A DNA stretch of 7,923 nt from Methanobacteriota archaeon (GCA_022561895.1 JADFQH010000134.1:1-7923), one strand, 5' to 3'; shown: positions 1 to 5,797, counted from the first letter of the stretch. Translations and numbers: made by a program. Notes: generated by a model from the sequence alone, not told the origin.

Positions 1-4
1 TAAA

Positions 5-577
5 TTAGCCGCTACGGCTCGGGCGGGTCTTTTCGGTTCCCTTTCCTTTGGTACCTAGCCCGCGGTTCTGTTTTCCGGTGCTCGTCAGCCCGCGAAGCGC
101 GCGGTTTTCCTGGCTCGATCCACTGATCCAGCCCAGATCGTCGTCGTTCTGGATGGCCGGGTGCTCGGGATCGACGAGGATCACTTCGAACCATTTCTGT
201 GAGCCGTCTTGGCCCACGCCGTAGGAGTTGAGCACGCGCAGGTTGCGGAACTTCCGGGTTGCGCGCTCTTCGGCCACGCGCTGTAGGTTCTTGTTGCGAG
301 TTACACGGGTAACGCCTTGGCGTTTCGAGCGCCGCCCGGCCTTGTGGCGCTGCTTTCGGGCCGTGCCCTTGCGGACGCTGACGCGTGCGAGGACGATCCC
401 CTGTTTGGCTTTGTAGCCGAGATCGCGCGCGCGGTCGAGTCGCGTTGGGCGCTCGATTCGTTCGATCGCACCCTGTTTTCGCCACTTCTGTTTTCGTTGC
501 CACTGGAGTTCGCCCAGCGCCCCCTCTTTGGGGGTTTTCCATGCGTCTCGGATGTGTGAGTAGAAGCTTCGTGCCAT
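5..577 (-). CDS. rpl15e: 50S ribosomal protein L15e
   Basis: This gene encodes a 190-residue basic protein of the large ribosomal subunit, found in archaea and eukaryotes but not bacteria. The start MARSFYSHIRDAW, the block QWQRKQKWRKQGAIERIERP, the ARVSVRKGTARKQRHKAGRR segment and the late QKWFEVILVDPEHPAIQNDDDLGWI are hallmark L15e sequence. The length is close to the roughly 195 residues usual in haloarchaea. The reading frame stays open to an ATG at 650-652, but I chose the ATG at 575-577 because it gives the conserved N-terminus and has a Shine-Dalgarno-like GGTGA just ahead of it. The stop is at 5-7. The nearest upstream gene on the same strand, the TrmB-like regulator, ends 222 bases away, so this gene probably has its own promoter. 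The identification is very secure. Confidence 0.97.
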   Translation of the reverse strand: MARSFYSHIRDAWKTPKEGALGELQWQRKQKWRKQGAIERIERPTRLDRARDLGYKAKQGIVLARVSVRKGTARKQRHKAGRRSKRQGVTRVTRNKNLQRVAEERATRKFRNLRVLNSYGVGQDGSQKWFEVILVDPEHPAIQNDDDLGWISGSSQENRALRGLTSTGKQNRGLGTKGKGTEKTRPSRSG

Positions 578-581
578 GGTT

Positions 582-586
582 TCACC
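582..586 (-). promoter_or_regulatory. Shine-Dalgarno of rpl15e
   Basis: On the minus strand GGTGA lies four bases ahead of the ATG at 577 and is complementary to the 3' end of archaeal 16S rRNA. It supports the 577 start over the in-frame ATG at 652 and indicates that this gene is read from a leadered transcript. Confidence 0.5.
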
Positions 587-760
587 ACGGGCGTCGAGTG
601 GTTCAGTCCACGCGATGCGGTTCGACAACCACACCAACCGCGCGGACCACATTCCTGCCTGTGTCCTTTTTGGGTGTTTCTTGTCTCCGCCCTCCGGGTC
701 TCACAGGTGCCCACTGGTGCCCGTCCGCCAGCGAGTGCCCGAACTACCGGTGAATCGAAG

Positions 761-772
761 TTAAGCCCTTCG
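761..772 (-). promoter_or_regulatory. Probable rpl15e promoter (BRE + TATA)
   Basis: On the minus strand CGAAGGGCTTAA resembles a haloarchaeal BRE (CGAA) followed by a TATA element (CTTAA). It predicts a transcription start near position 736. This is the only AT-rich element of the right kind between the two genes. It is a pattern judgement without experimental support. Confidence 0.45.
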
Positions 773-776
773 AAAC

Positions 777-786
777 CATCCGGATG
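777..786. repeat. 10-bp perfect palindrome CATCCGGATG
   Basis: CATCCGGATG reads the same on both strands. It lies between the end of the TrmB-like gene and the predicted rpl15e BRE, immediately upstream of that promoter. It could be an operator half or chance; no second copy was noticed in the window. Confidence 0.4.
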
Positions 787-799
787 ACTTCGAGAACCG

Positions 800-1555
800 T
801 TACTTCACGCTGGATTCGATCCAGCCCGTGAGAATCTCGACGAGGACGGTCGCAAAGCCGCTCGATTCGCTCCAGAACGCGGATTCTCGGTCGCCGCCGT
901 CGCCGCCGACGCTCAGGAGCACCGCGCCGTCATCGACGACGACCATTCGGGCGGCTCGCTCGTTTCTGAGGTTCTCCGGGGAGGCATAAACTGCCATCCG
1001 TGTGTCCTCGAACAGCCCACGGACTTCGGGATCCTCGCTGACGATCACTACCTCGATGTCGCGCTCCATCGCATCGGTAAGCGCTTCCCTGAGGGAGGAG
1101 CTCACCAGATCGACCGATCTGGCTCCGAACACGATCCGAGAGTCCGCCGTTCTGAACAGATGTTCGATCCGGTCGGTGACGTGGCCCTCGCCGCTTACCG
1201 ACCAGATGTCCTCCCGTGCCTCACCGTGTTCTTCGTGGTGGTCGCGGACGGATTCGAGATAGTCAAAGGCCTGTGTGCGCTCGTTCTCGAATCGCTCTTC
1301 GAGTAGCTCCTCTGCCTCTTCTAAACTCACCGGTCGGTACTGCATCGGCGTCGAGTGCTGGACCTCGATCAACCCCTGCTCGGCCAAGCTTTCGGCTGCT
1401 CCGTACACCTGCGAGCGCGGAATCTCGGAGACCCGATACACGTCGCGTGCCGTTCCCGTGCCGAGAGTCTGTAAGGCAATGAACACCTTCGCCTCGTAGT
1501 TCGAGAGTCCGAGGCGCTCTAATGCGTCGACTGCTGCCGTTTCATCGGTCGTCAT
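800..1555 (-). CDS. TrmB-family winged-helix transcriptional regulator
   Basis: This 251-residue protein has the architecture of TrmB-type regulators, a large haloarchaeal family that controls sugar metabolism among other pathways. Residues 10-75 are the winged helix: the segment ERLGLSNYEAKVFIALQTLG opens it, and the recognition-helix region is EIPRSQVYGAAESLAEQGLIEV. Residues 78-110 form a charged helix, probably the dimerising linker. Residues 115-245 resemble the C-terminal effector domain related to phospholipase D folds. I chose the ATG at 1553-1555 because it begins immediately before the conserved HTH. An in-frame ATG at 1591 would add 12 unrelated residues and lies at or upstream of the transcription start predicted from the AT-rich element near 1608. 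The gene starts 51 bases after the methyltransferase on the same strand, so co-transcription is possible. The ligand and targets cannot be told from sequence. Confidence 0.85.
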   Translation of the reverse strand: MTTDETAAVDALERLGLSNYEAKVFIALQTLGTGTARDVYRVSEIPRSQVYGAAESLAEQGLIEVQHSTPMQYRPVSLEEAEELLEERFENERTQAFDYLESVRDHHEEHGEAREDIWSVSGEGHVTDRIEHLFRTADSRIVFGARSVDLVSSSLREALTDAMERDIEVVIVSEDPEVRGLFEDTRMAVYASPENLRNERAARMVVVDDGAVLLSVGGDGGDRESAFWSESSGFATVLVEILTGWIESSVK

Positions 1556-1604
1556 AACATCGCCCGTTTCATGTACGCACAGTTCGGACATAGAAGGGTA
1601 TTCC

Positions 1605-1611
1605 GATTATT
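1605..1611 (-). promoter_or_regulatory. Possible TATA element for the TrmB-like gene
   Basis: AATAATC on the minus strand is the most AT-rich element ahead of the gene and predicts a start of transcription near 1581, giving a leader of about 25 bases to the ATG at 1555. It overlaps the last codons of the methyltransferase gene, so read-through from upstream is equally possible. Confidence 0.3.
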
Positions 1612-2221
1612 CACGGACCGCCCGCCCCCGAAGGATCGGCGAGACGGGTGGCACCCCGACAGGGACGCGCTGAAGCGCCTCAACCCGAAAATCAGGATTC
1701 GAGACGAACCACTCAGGAGTATTGCGGTCGAGCTGACAGCCTCCTGCAATATGCTGCCAGCAGGGCGTCAGTCCCTCCTGTACCCTCGCTTGCCAGCCCT
1801 CGCTTCGAACGTGCTCGAGAAACCGACACTCCCCGCCCGGCGCGAGAACGCGAGCGATCTCGGAAACACTTTTTTCGACATCCGAAACCGAACAGAGCAC
1901 AAGCGAGACGACGATCCCATCGAAGTAGTCGTCGGGGTACGGCAGCGACTCGGCTTTTCCTTCGTTGATCGTGATCGCACAGCCCAGTTCCTCGGCCCGC
2001 CGTTTGGCTCGGTTTCGCATATGCGGGTCGGGATCGACGGCGTGGAGGTCGAGACCGCGCCCGCAGAGGTAGGGAAACATCGCGCCGGTTCCACAGCCCA
2101 GATCGAGGACGGCCCCCGAAAGATCGGCAACGAGCCACTCACGATGCGGTTCGAATCGGCGCTCTGCGAGCCGCGTCAATGGGTCATACAGCGCCGCGAA
2201 GATGGGATGGGTGTTGCTCAT
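1607..2221 (-). CDS. Class I SAM methyltransferase, METTL7-like
   Basis: This 204-residue protein is a Rossmann-fold S-adenosylmethionine methyltransferase. Motif I is VLDLGCGTG (38-46), the acidic residue of the second strand is D63 in AVDPDP, ESLPYPDDYFDGIV (91-104) follows, VLAPGG is at 125-130, and FLEHV (134-138) is the next strand. The stretch after FLEHV, with W143, W155, GGC (160-162) and LDRNTPEW, resembles METTL7/TMT1-type methyltransferases, whose animal members methylate small thiols. The substrate here is unknown. The C-terminus is short and has a proline-rich patch (VGVPPVSP). The ATG at 2221 has no Shine-Dalgarno but has a GTAAA element 27 bases ahead, fitting a leaderless mRNA. 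Its only close same-strand neighbour is the TrmB-like regulator downstream. The family call is secure; the METTL7 subfamily call is moderate. Confidence 0.85.
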   Translation of the reverse strand: MSNTHPIFAALYDPLTRLAERRFEPHREWLVADLSGAVLDLGCGTGAMFPYLCGRGLDLHAVDPDPHMRNRAKRRAEELGCAITINEGKAESLPYPDDYFDGIVVSLVLCSVSDVEKSVSEIARVLAPGGECRFLEHVRSEGWQARVQEGLTPCWQHIAGGCQLDRNTPEWFVSNPDFRVEALQRVPVGVPPVSPILRGRAVRE

Positions 2222-2245
2222 ACCCGCATTTGACCGGGAACCCGC

Positions 2246-2250
2246 TTTAC
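2246..2250 (-). promoter_or_regulatory. Possible TATA element of the methyltransferase gene
   Basis: GTAAA on the minus strand is centred about 27 bases from the A of the start codon at 2221, the spacing expected for a leaderless haloarchaeal transcript. The match to a TATA box is weak. Confidence 0.3.
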
Positions 2251-2331
2251 GCCAGCGGCGTTCGATCTCCGTGACGTATATCGCGGGCGTGGCGAACGAC
2301 AGCGCTCCGATCAGCTACGCGCTCTGTCCGT

Positions 2332-2347
2332 TCACACTCAGGTGTGA
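2332..2347. repeat. Inverted repeat TCACAC-TCAG-GTGTGA
   Basis: Six-base perfect arms flank a four-base loop in the gap between the divergent methyltransferase and rio2 genes. It lies about 100 bases upstream of the rio2 start. It could be a regulator site or a small hairpin; its function is unknown. Confidence 0.45.
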
Positions 2348-2354
2348 GTTGTAA

Positions 2355-2371
2355 CTAGCGGACGTCGCTAG
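2355..2371. repeat. Inverted repeat CTAGCG-GACGT-CGCTAG
   Basis: Six-base perfect arms surround five bases. The element starts eight bases after the preceding dyad and ends four bases before a strong TATA-like TTTAATATA. This is where an operator or activator site would be expected in a haloarchaeal promoter, but no regulator can be assigned. Confidence 0.45.
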
Positions 2372-2375
2372 TGGA

Positions 2376-2384
2376 TTTAATATA
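2376..2384 (+). promoter_or_regulatory. TATA-like element TTTAATATA upstream of rio2
   Basis: This is the best TATA match in the gap. Used as a promoter it would start transcription near 2407 and give rio2 a leader of about 40 bases. It sits just downstream of the dyad at 2355-2371. It may be an alternative to the proximal element at 2418-2422. Confidence 0.4.
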
Positions 2385-2417
2385 GTCTCATACCCTTTAT
2401 CGAGTCGCACGCGGGGC

Positions 2418-2422
2418 TTTTA
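2418..2422 (+). promoter_or_regulatory. Proximal TATA-like element of rio2
   Basis: TTTTA is centred 27 bases ahead of the ATG at 2447, and there is no Shine-Dalgarno sequence between them. That layout fits a leaderless transcript starting at or next to the ATG. Confidence 0.4.
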
Positions 2423-2446
2423 GGGCCGTCGCTCCTACGGGTTCCA

Positions 2447-3352
2447 ATGGCTCAGAACGTCGCGAGCGTCATGCAGGAGCTCGCGCCCGAGGATTTCCAT
2501 CTGCTCTCGGGCGTCGAACACGGTATGCGCTTTAGCGAGTGGGTGAATCGCGAGAAACTCCCCCAGTTCTCTCGACTCACCCCCGAGGAGATCGATTTCC
2601 GACTGAATCGCTGTCTGGATCGCAAGCTCGTCGAGCGAAAGACGATCCAGTACGAGGGGATCCGGTTGCGGATGGACGGCTACGATGCGCTTGCGCTGCG
2701 AACCTTCGCACAACGGGGAACCATCGAGGGCTTTGGCGTTCCCCTCGGTGTCGGCAAGGAAAGCGACGTCTTCGAGGTCCAATCCTACAGACCGATGGCC
2801 CTAAAGTTCCACCGCGAGGGCTATACGAATTTTAGAGAAGTTCGTCGCGAGCGCGATTACACATCCGAGAAAGAACACCTCTCGTGGTTCTACACCGCGC
2901 GTAAGGCCGCCGAACGCGAGTACGAGGCCTTAGAAGCGCTCTACCCCGACGTGTCCGTGCCGCGTCCGGAAGATCAGAACCGTCACGCGCTCATTATGGA
3001 GAAAATCGACGGCGTGGAACTCTCACGGACGAAACTCACCGACGAGCAGGTCCGCCCGATTCTCGATATGATCCTCCAGGAGCTCACCGCCGCCTACGAA
3101 CTGGGCTACGTTCATGCGGATATGAGCCAGTACAACGTCTTCGTGAGCGAGGAGGGGATCACCGTCTTCGACTGGCCTCAAGCGGTTCCCGCCGACCACG
3201 AGAATGCAGAGGAGTTCCTCGCACGCGACGTGCGCAATCTGTTCGGCTACTTCGAGCGCAAATACCCCGGTCAGGTGCCCGAAATCGACGAGCGCGACCT
3301 TGTTAACGCCGTGCGGGACGGCTCGTTCGAGCGGATCGCTGATCTCGAATAA
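2447..3352 (+). CDS. rio2: RIO2-type atypical serine protein kinase/ATPase
   Basis: RIO2 is an atypical kinase that acts in maturation of the small ribosomal subunit in archaea and eukaryotes. This 301-residue protein shows its full order of parts. An N-terminal winged helix occupies about residues 1-90. The nucleotide loop is GVGKESDVFEV (101-111). The probable ATP-binding lysine is K120 in MALKFHR. The hinge is MEKIDGVEL (184-192). The catalytic loop is HADMSQYN (223-230), with catalytic D225 and metal-binding N230, and the metal-binding aspartate is D242 in DWPQ. The length is normal for archaeal RIO2 and no key residue is missing. The ATG at 2447 gives the usual short lead into the winged helix. 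The gene stands alone on the plus strand and converges on nikR with a 21-base gap; no T-rich terminator was seen there. Confidence 0.96.
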   Translation: MAQNVASVMQELAPEDFHLLSGVEHGMRFSEWVNREKLPQFSRLTPEEIDFRLNRCLDRKLVERKTIQYEGIRLRMDGYDALALRTFAQRGTIEGFGVPLGVGKESDVFEVQSYRPMALKFHREGYTNFREVRRERDYTSEKEHLSWFYTARKAAEREYEALEALYPDVSVPRPEDQNRHALIMEKIDGVELSRTKLTDEQVRPILDMILQELTAAYELGYVHADMSQYNVFVSEEGITVFDWPQAVPADHENAEEFLARDVRNLFGYFERKYPGQVPEIDERDLVNAVRDGSFERIADLE

Positions 3353-3373
3353 ACTCCATACTGCGATACAGAA

Positions 3374-3769
3374 CTACTTCCGATCCACTTCGATCAACAT
3401 TACGTTCACTCGCCGGACGTGATCGAAGTCCTTTAGCTCATAAACGAGTTCCCGGACTTCCGAGACGTCACCCCGACAGAACAGCGTTTCGAGACACCAG
3501 TCACCCTGATGGGTGTGGCTCGTTGCGCTAATCACCGCTTGGTACTCGTGTTGGATGTCGTGGAGCGCTTCGATCACGGCAGTGTGTTCGTAATCGAAGA
3601 CCACCGCGGCGGCGACCGTTCCCTCGGTCCCCTCTAATTCTGTGTGGGACTCGACGTACTCGGCCATCGCCTCGCGGATGGCCCGCGATCGGGAAGAGAG
3701 CCCTTCGGCCTGCCATGTCTCGTCAAACTCGTCGAGTACGTCCTCGGGGACGTTCAGACTCGTGCGCAT
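3374..3769 (-). CDS. nikR: NikR-type nickel-responsive ribbon-helix-helix regulator
   Basis: This 131-residue protein has a ribbon-helix-helix DNA-binding domain at residues 1-40 (MRTSLNVPED followed by LSSRSRAIREAMAEYV) and an ACT-like NikR C-terminal domain from about residue 52. It carries the four NikR metal ligands: H74 in DIQHEY, H85 and H87 in SHTH, and C92 in DWCLE. In NikR these bind Ni(II) in square-planar geometry and switch on DNA binding that represses nickel uptake. The H87-to-C92 spacing is five residues where I recall six in characterised NikRs (H89/C95 in E. coli), so the loop looks one residue short. The ATG at 3769 gives the canonical N-terminus; the frame is open further upstream to 3838. 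The gene is divergent from a NicO-like transporter 101 bases away, its likely target. The family call is secure; the metal is inferred. Confidence 0.9.
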   Translation of the reverse strand: MRTSLNVPEDVLDEFDETWQAEGLSSRSRAIREAMAEYVESHTELEGTEGTVAAAVVFDYEHTAVIEALHDIQHEYQAVISATSHTHQGDWCLETLFCRGDVSEVRELVYELKDFDHVRRVNVMLIEVDRK

Positions 3770-3793
3770 GTTGGCCCTTCGTGGAGCCGGAGC

Positions 3794-3803
3794 AAAGCGC
3801 TTT
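3794..3803. repeat. Palindrome AAAGCGCTTT in the nikR/transporter gap
   Basis: This is a perfect 10-bp palindrome located 25-34 bases upstream of the nikR start, where the nikR TATA/BRE would lie. CAAAGC at 3793-3798 also pairs with GCTTTG at 3822-3827, with 29 bp between half-site centres, which is not the 22 bp of E. coli NikR sites. Either could be an operator for NikR autoregulation. The assignment is weak. Confidence 0.35.
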
Positions 3804-3842
3804 CTCGTACTACGGATCTCGGCTTTGGAACATAACAACCCG

Positions 3843-3847
3843 TTTAC
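3843..3847 (+). promoter_or_regulatory. TATA-like element of the NicO-like gene
   Basis: TTTAC is centred 26 bases before the ATG at 3871, fitting a leaderless transcript. A GGAG at 3859-3862, eight bases before the ATG, could serve as a Shine-Dalgarno if transcription starts further upstream. Confidence 0.4.
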
Positions 3848-3870
3848 CCTCCCGAGTCGGAGTTCCGGCC

Positions 3871-4569
3871 ATGCAGGAGGTCGCGGGTCTCGTTGCGGGC
3901 GTTATCGGACTGGGCATTCTTCACGGCGTGCTTCCGGACCACGGCTGGCCGATCGCCGCCGCCTACGCGCTCGAACAACGGAACCGCTGGCTCTACGGTA
4001 TCGCCGCCGGCCTCATCCTCGGGGTCGGCCACCTGATTAGCTCGATCGCGCTCGTCGGCGTCTTCTTCTGGTTCGATTCCTTTGCGGATCTGACCGAGTC
4101 GGGCTGGCTCACGACGATCGCCGGGCTCGTGCTGATCTCACTTGGACTTTACGAGTACTTCGGCGGCCACTCTCACTCCCGCGATCACGGCCACGACTCT
4201 CACGATCACGGTCACGGTCAACAGGAACACAGCTACGACCACCACGCTGATCACGACCACGATCACGGCTTCGTGGACACGGAGGGGCGCACCCTCTGGA
4301 ACATCGGCCTCGTGGCGCTCGTGCTGGGGTTCGCCCACGAGGAGCCGATCCAGATCATCGCCATCTGTGCCGGAACGCCCTACTGTCTCGAACTCATGCT
4401 CGTCTACTCGATCGCGGTGATCGGTGCGATCCTCGCGCCCACACTTTTGCTCATCGCGGGCTACGAAACCCACCAAGAAACCGTCGAGCGCTACGCGCCC
4501 TACCTCTCGACGGTGACCGCCGCCGTGTTGATCCTGATGGGACTCGCGTTCGTCGCCGGGTTGGTTTAG
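3871..4569 (+). CDS. NicO-like nickel/cobalt membrane transporter with His-rich loop
   Basis: This 232-residue membrane protein has about six predicted transmembrane segments (roughly 3-19, 41-61, 79-97, 144-168, 172-198, 211-231). The first segment contains H18GVLPD23H24, matching the HX4D(H) signature of NicO/NiCoT and RcnA proteins. Between the third and fourth segments is a loop (residues 100-132) with 13 histidines among Asp and Gly, of the type that binds transition metals. LGFAHEEP (152-159) occupies the place of the second NiCoT motif but lacks its usual Asp-Thr. The ATG at 3871 begins immediately before the first membrane segment; the upstream open frame is soluble and arginine-rich and unlikely to be used. 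It is divergent from nikR. NicO proteins include both importers and exporters, so direction is uncertain; repression of an importer by NikR is the simplest reading. Its stop overlaps that of the convergent COG0523 gene. Confidence 0.82.
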   Translation: MQEVAGLVAGVIGLGILHGVLPDHGWPIAAAYALEQRNRWLYGIAAGLILGVGHLISSIALVGVFFWFDSFADLTESGWLTTIAGLVLISLGLYEYFGGHSHSRDHGHDSHDHGHGQQEHSYDHHADHDHDHGFVDTEGRTLWNIGLVALVLGFAHEEPIQIIAICAGTPYCLELMLVYSIAVIGAILAPTLLLIAGYETHQETVERYAPYLSTVTAAVLILMGLAFVAGLV

Positions 4570-5762
4570 TCCGCGAGCGCGAGTTCGCGTTCGCCCTCCC
4601 TACCGAACGGATCCGGATACTCCTCCCAGTCGCACTTCATCTCCTCGTCGGTCAGTAGACACTCGTCCAGCCGCTCTCGAAGCGCCGTCTCGTCCAGTCC
4701 GGGTCCGATGAAGACGAGCTCCGTGCCGCGGTCGCCCCACTTTTCGTCCCACTCCTCCCGGAGGCTCGGCTGGCGTTCGAGAAACCGCTCGCGCTGCTCT
4801 TCGGGCAGCGTGGCAACCCATCGTCCGCCGGGACCGGCCCTCACGGACTGGCCGGCGACGTTCATCCCCATTCCCACATCTTCGCGGCCCGCCGACCAGA
4901 AAAAGCCCTTCGCGCGGATCACCTCCTCGGGCATGTCCTGTAAGAGGGCCTCGAATCGCTCGGGGCGGAACGGTCGCTTCGCGCGGTAGACGAAGGAGGT
5001 GACGCCGTGTTCCTCTGCGGCCGCGCCGTGATCGTGGCCGTCGAGTTCGGCGATCCAGCCCGCAGAGGCGCTCGCCTCGTCGAAATCGAACCGGCCCGTA
5101 TCGAGGATTCCGTTGGGATCGATTTTTCCATGCTCGGTGCGGACGATCTTCGCCCGAGGCTGGAGGGTTCTGAGAACGGACTCGATCTCCTTCAGCGCGT
5201 CATCCGGGACGAGATCACATTTGTTCAGAAGCAGGACGTCACAGAACTCGATCTGGTCCATCAGGATCTCTTCTGGCTGGCTCACGCCCGAGGCCTCGCC
5301 GTCGCCGACGAGCGCGCTGCCGGACTCGAAGGCCCGCCAGAGCCCGTGGGCGTCACAGACGCTCACCATCGTGTCGAGTTCGTAGACGCCGCGGGGATCG
5401 AACTCCGCGTCCTCGAAGCCCATCGCGAACGTCTGGGCCACGGGGATCGGCTCGCTGATTCCCGAGGACTCCACCAAGAGGTAGTCGAACTCCCGTTTTT
5501 CGGCAAGCCGGCCGATCTCCTCCAGCATATCGCCGCGGAGCCGACAGCAGATACACCCATTGGAAAGTTCGATGATCTCCTCGTCGCCCCCGAGCGTGGA
5601 CTCGCGTTCGACCAGCTCGGCGTCGACGTTCACCTCGCCCATATCGTTGACGACGACCGCCGCGTTGAGGTCGCTCGAATCCGTCAGTAGATGGTTCAGC
5701 GTCGTGGTCTTTCCCGCCCCGAGCGCGCCACTCAGTACGGTCACCGGAATCGGTTCGCTCAT
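4566..5762 (-). CDS. COG0523 (CobW/ZigA-type) metallochaperone GTPase
   Basis: This 398-residue protein belongs to the G3E COG0523 GTPases, which deliver or allocate metals (Zn, Co) to client proteins. The Walker A loop is GALGAGKT (12-19). The diagnostic metal-binding CxCC is C70-I-C72-C73, inside ELSNGCICCRLRGD. The switch is ESSG (98-101) and the guanine-specificity motif is NKCD (180-183). A short His-containing linker, DGHDHG with H252 (241-253), leads into the CobW C-terminal domain. The ending, with RWVATLPEEQ, WDEKWGDRGTELVFIG and LDECLLTDEEM, resembles the ZigA/YciC branch that is zinc-linked in bacteria. The start at 5762 gives the usual few residues before the first strand and has a TATA-like element 28 bases ahead; the frame is open to 5780, but that ATG lies upstream of the predicted transcript start. 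It is divergent from the second NikR-like gene and shares a dyad-containing promoter with it. Confidence 0.93.
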   Translation of the reverse strand: MSEPIPVTVLSGALGAGKTTTLNHLLTDSSDLNAAVVVNDMGEVNVDAELVERESTLGGDEEIIELSNGCICCRLRGDMLEEIGRLAEKREFDYLLVESSGISEPIPVAQTFAMGFEDAEFDPRGVYELDTMVSVCDAHGLWRAFESGSALVGDGEASGVSQPEEILMDQIEFCDVLLLNKCDLVPDDALKEIESVLRTLQPRAKIVRTEHGKIDPNGILDTGRFDFDEASASAGWIAELDGHDHGAAAEEHGVTSFVYRAKRPFRPERFEALLQDMPEEVIRAKGFFWSAGREDVGMGMNVAGQSVRAGPGGRWVATLPEEQRERFLERQPSLREEWDEKWGDRGTELVFIGPGLDETALRERLDECLLTDEEMKCDWEEYPDPFGREGERELALAD

Positions 5763-5766
5763 CGAC

Positions 5767-5781
5767 CGTGTTGTGAACACG
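5767..5781. repeat. Dyad CGTGTT-GTG-AACACG at the COG0523 transcript start
   Basis: Six-base perfect arms surround three bases. The dyad lies between the predicted TATA element of the COG0523 gene and its start codon, over or just upstream of the expected transcription start. A protein bound here would block transcription of that gene but not of the divergent one. Function is inferred from position only. Confidence 0.45.
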
Positions 5782-5785
5782 AGAG

Positions 5786-5794
5786 ATAATAATA
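5786..5794 (-). promoter_or_regulatory. TATA-like element of the COG0523 gene
   Basis: On the minus strand TATTATTAT is centred about 28 bases before the ATG at 5762, consistent with leaderless transcription. It directly abuts the large dyad at 5798-5827, so a protein bound to that dyad would overlap the BRE region. Confidence 0.5.
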
Positions 5795-5797
5795 CTA

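Larger units (their letters stand above)
578..799. other. Intergenic gap holding the rpl15e leader
   Basis: This 222-base gap lies between the stop of the TrmB-like gene and the start of rpl15e, both on the minus strand. The nearest convincing BRE/TATA pair is at 761-772, so the mRNA would carry a leader of about 150-160 bases, long for a haloarchaeon. On the minus strand the leader has three copies of GGGCAC within 735-740, 717-722 and 707-712, and a potential hairpin around 646-666 whose arms are GGAC and GTCC. I found no tRNA, C/D-box pair or convincing small ORF in it. A 10-bp palindrome lies at 777-786. Confidence 0.5.

Noticed and set aside
578..652. In-frame N-terminal extension of L15e from the ATG at 652
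   Set aside because: The added 25 residues match nothing in L15e, while the ATG at 577 gives the conserved MARSFYSH start with a Shine-Dalgarno. The extension is most likely untranslated leader.
601..760. Possible tRNA or C/D-box small RNA in the rpl15e leader (GGTTCGA-like and CTGA strings)
   Set aside because: No acceptor or anticodon stem pairing could be built, and no proper RUGAUGA C box accompanies the CTGA.
1571..2233. Long plus-strand open frame of 220 codons opposite the methyltransferase
   Set aside because: The minus strand encodes a clear SAM methyltransferase with all motifs; the plus frame is an antisense shadow common in GC-rich DNA.
2300..2330. Possible hairpin ACAGCGC ... 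GCGCTCTGT in the rio2 gap
   Set aside because: The pairing needs a two-base bulge and has a 12-base loop, so it is not distinguishable from chance in GC-rich sequence.
2271..2354. 27-codon GTG ORF in the gap between the methyltransferase and rio2
   Set aside because: It spans a dyad, has no ribosome-binding site and no recognisable motif; the two Cys do not form a CPxCG zinc-finger pair. It is probably chance.
4170..4270. Tandem repeat suggested by repeated CAC/GAC triplets
   Set aside because: It is the coding sequence of the His/Asp-rich transporter loop; no fixed repeat unit is seen at the DNA level.
5007..5690. Plus-strand open frame of 227 codons inside the COG0523 gene
   Set aside because: It is the reverse-complement shadow of the GTPase, whose Walker A, CxCC and NKCD motifs are intact on the minus strand.
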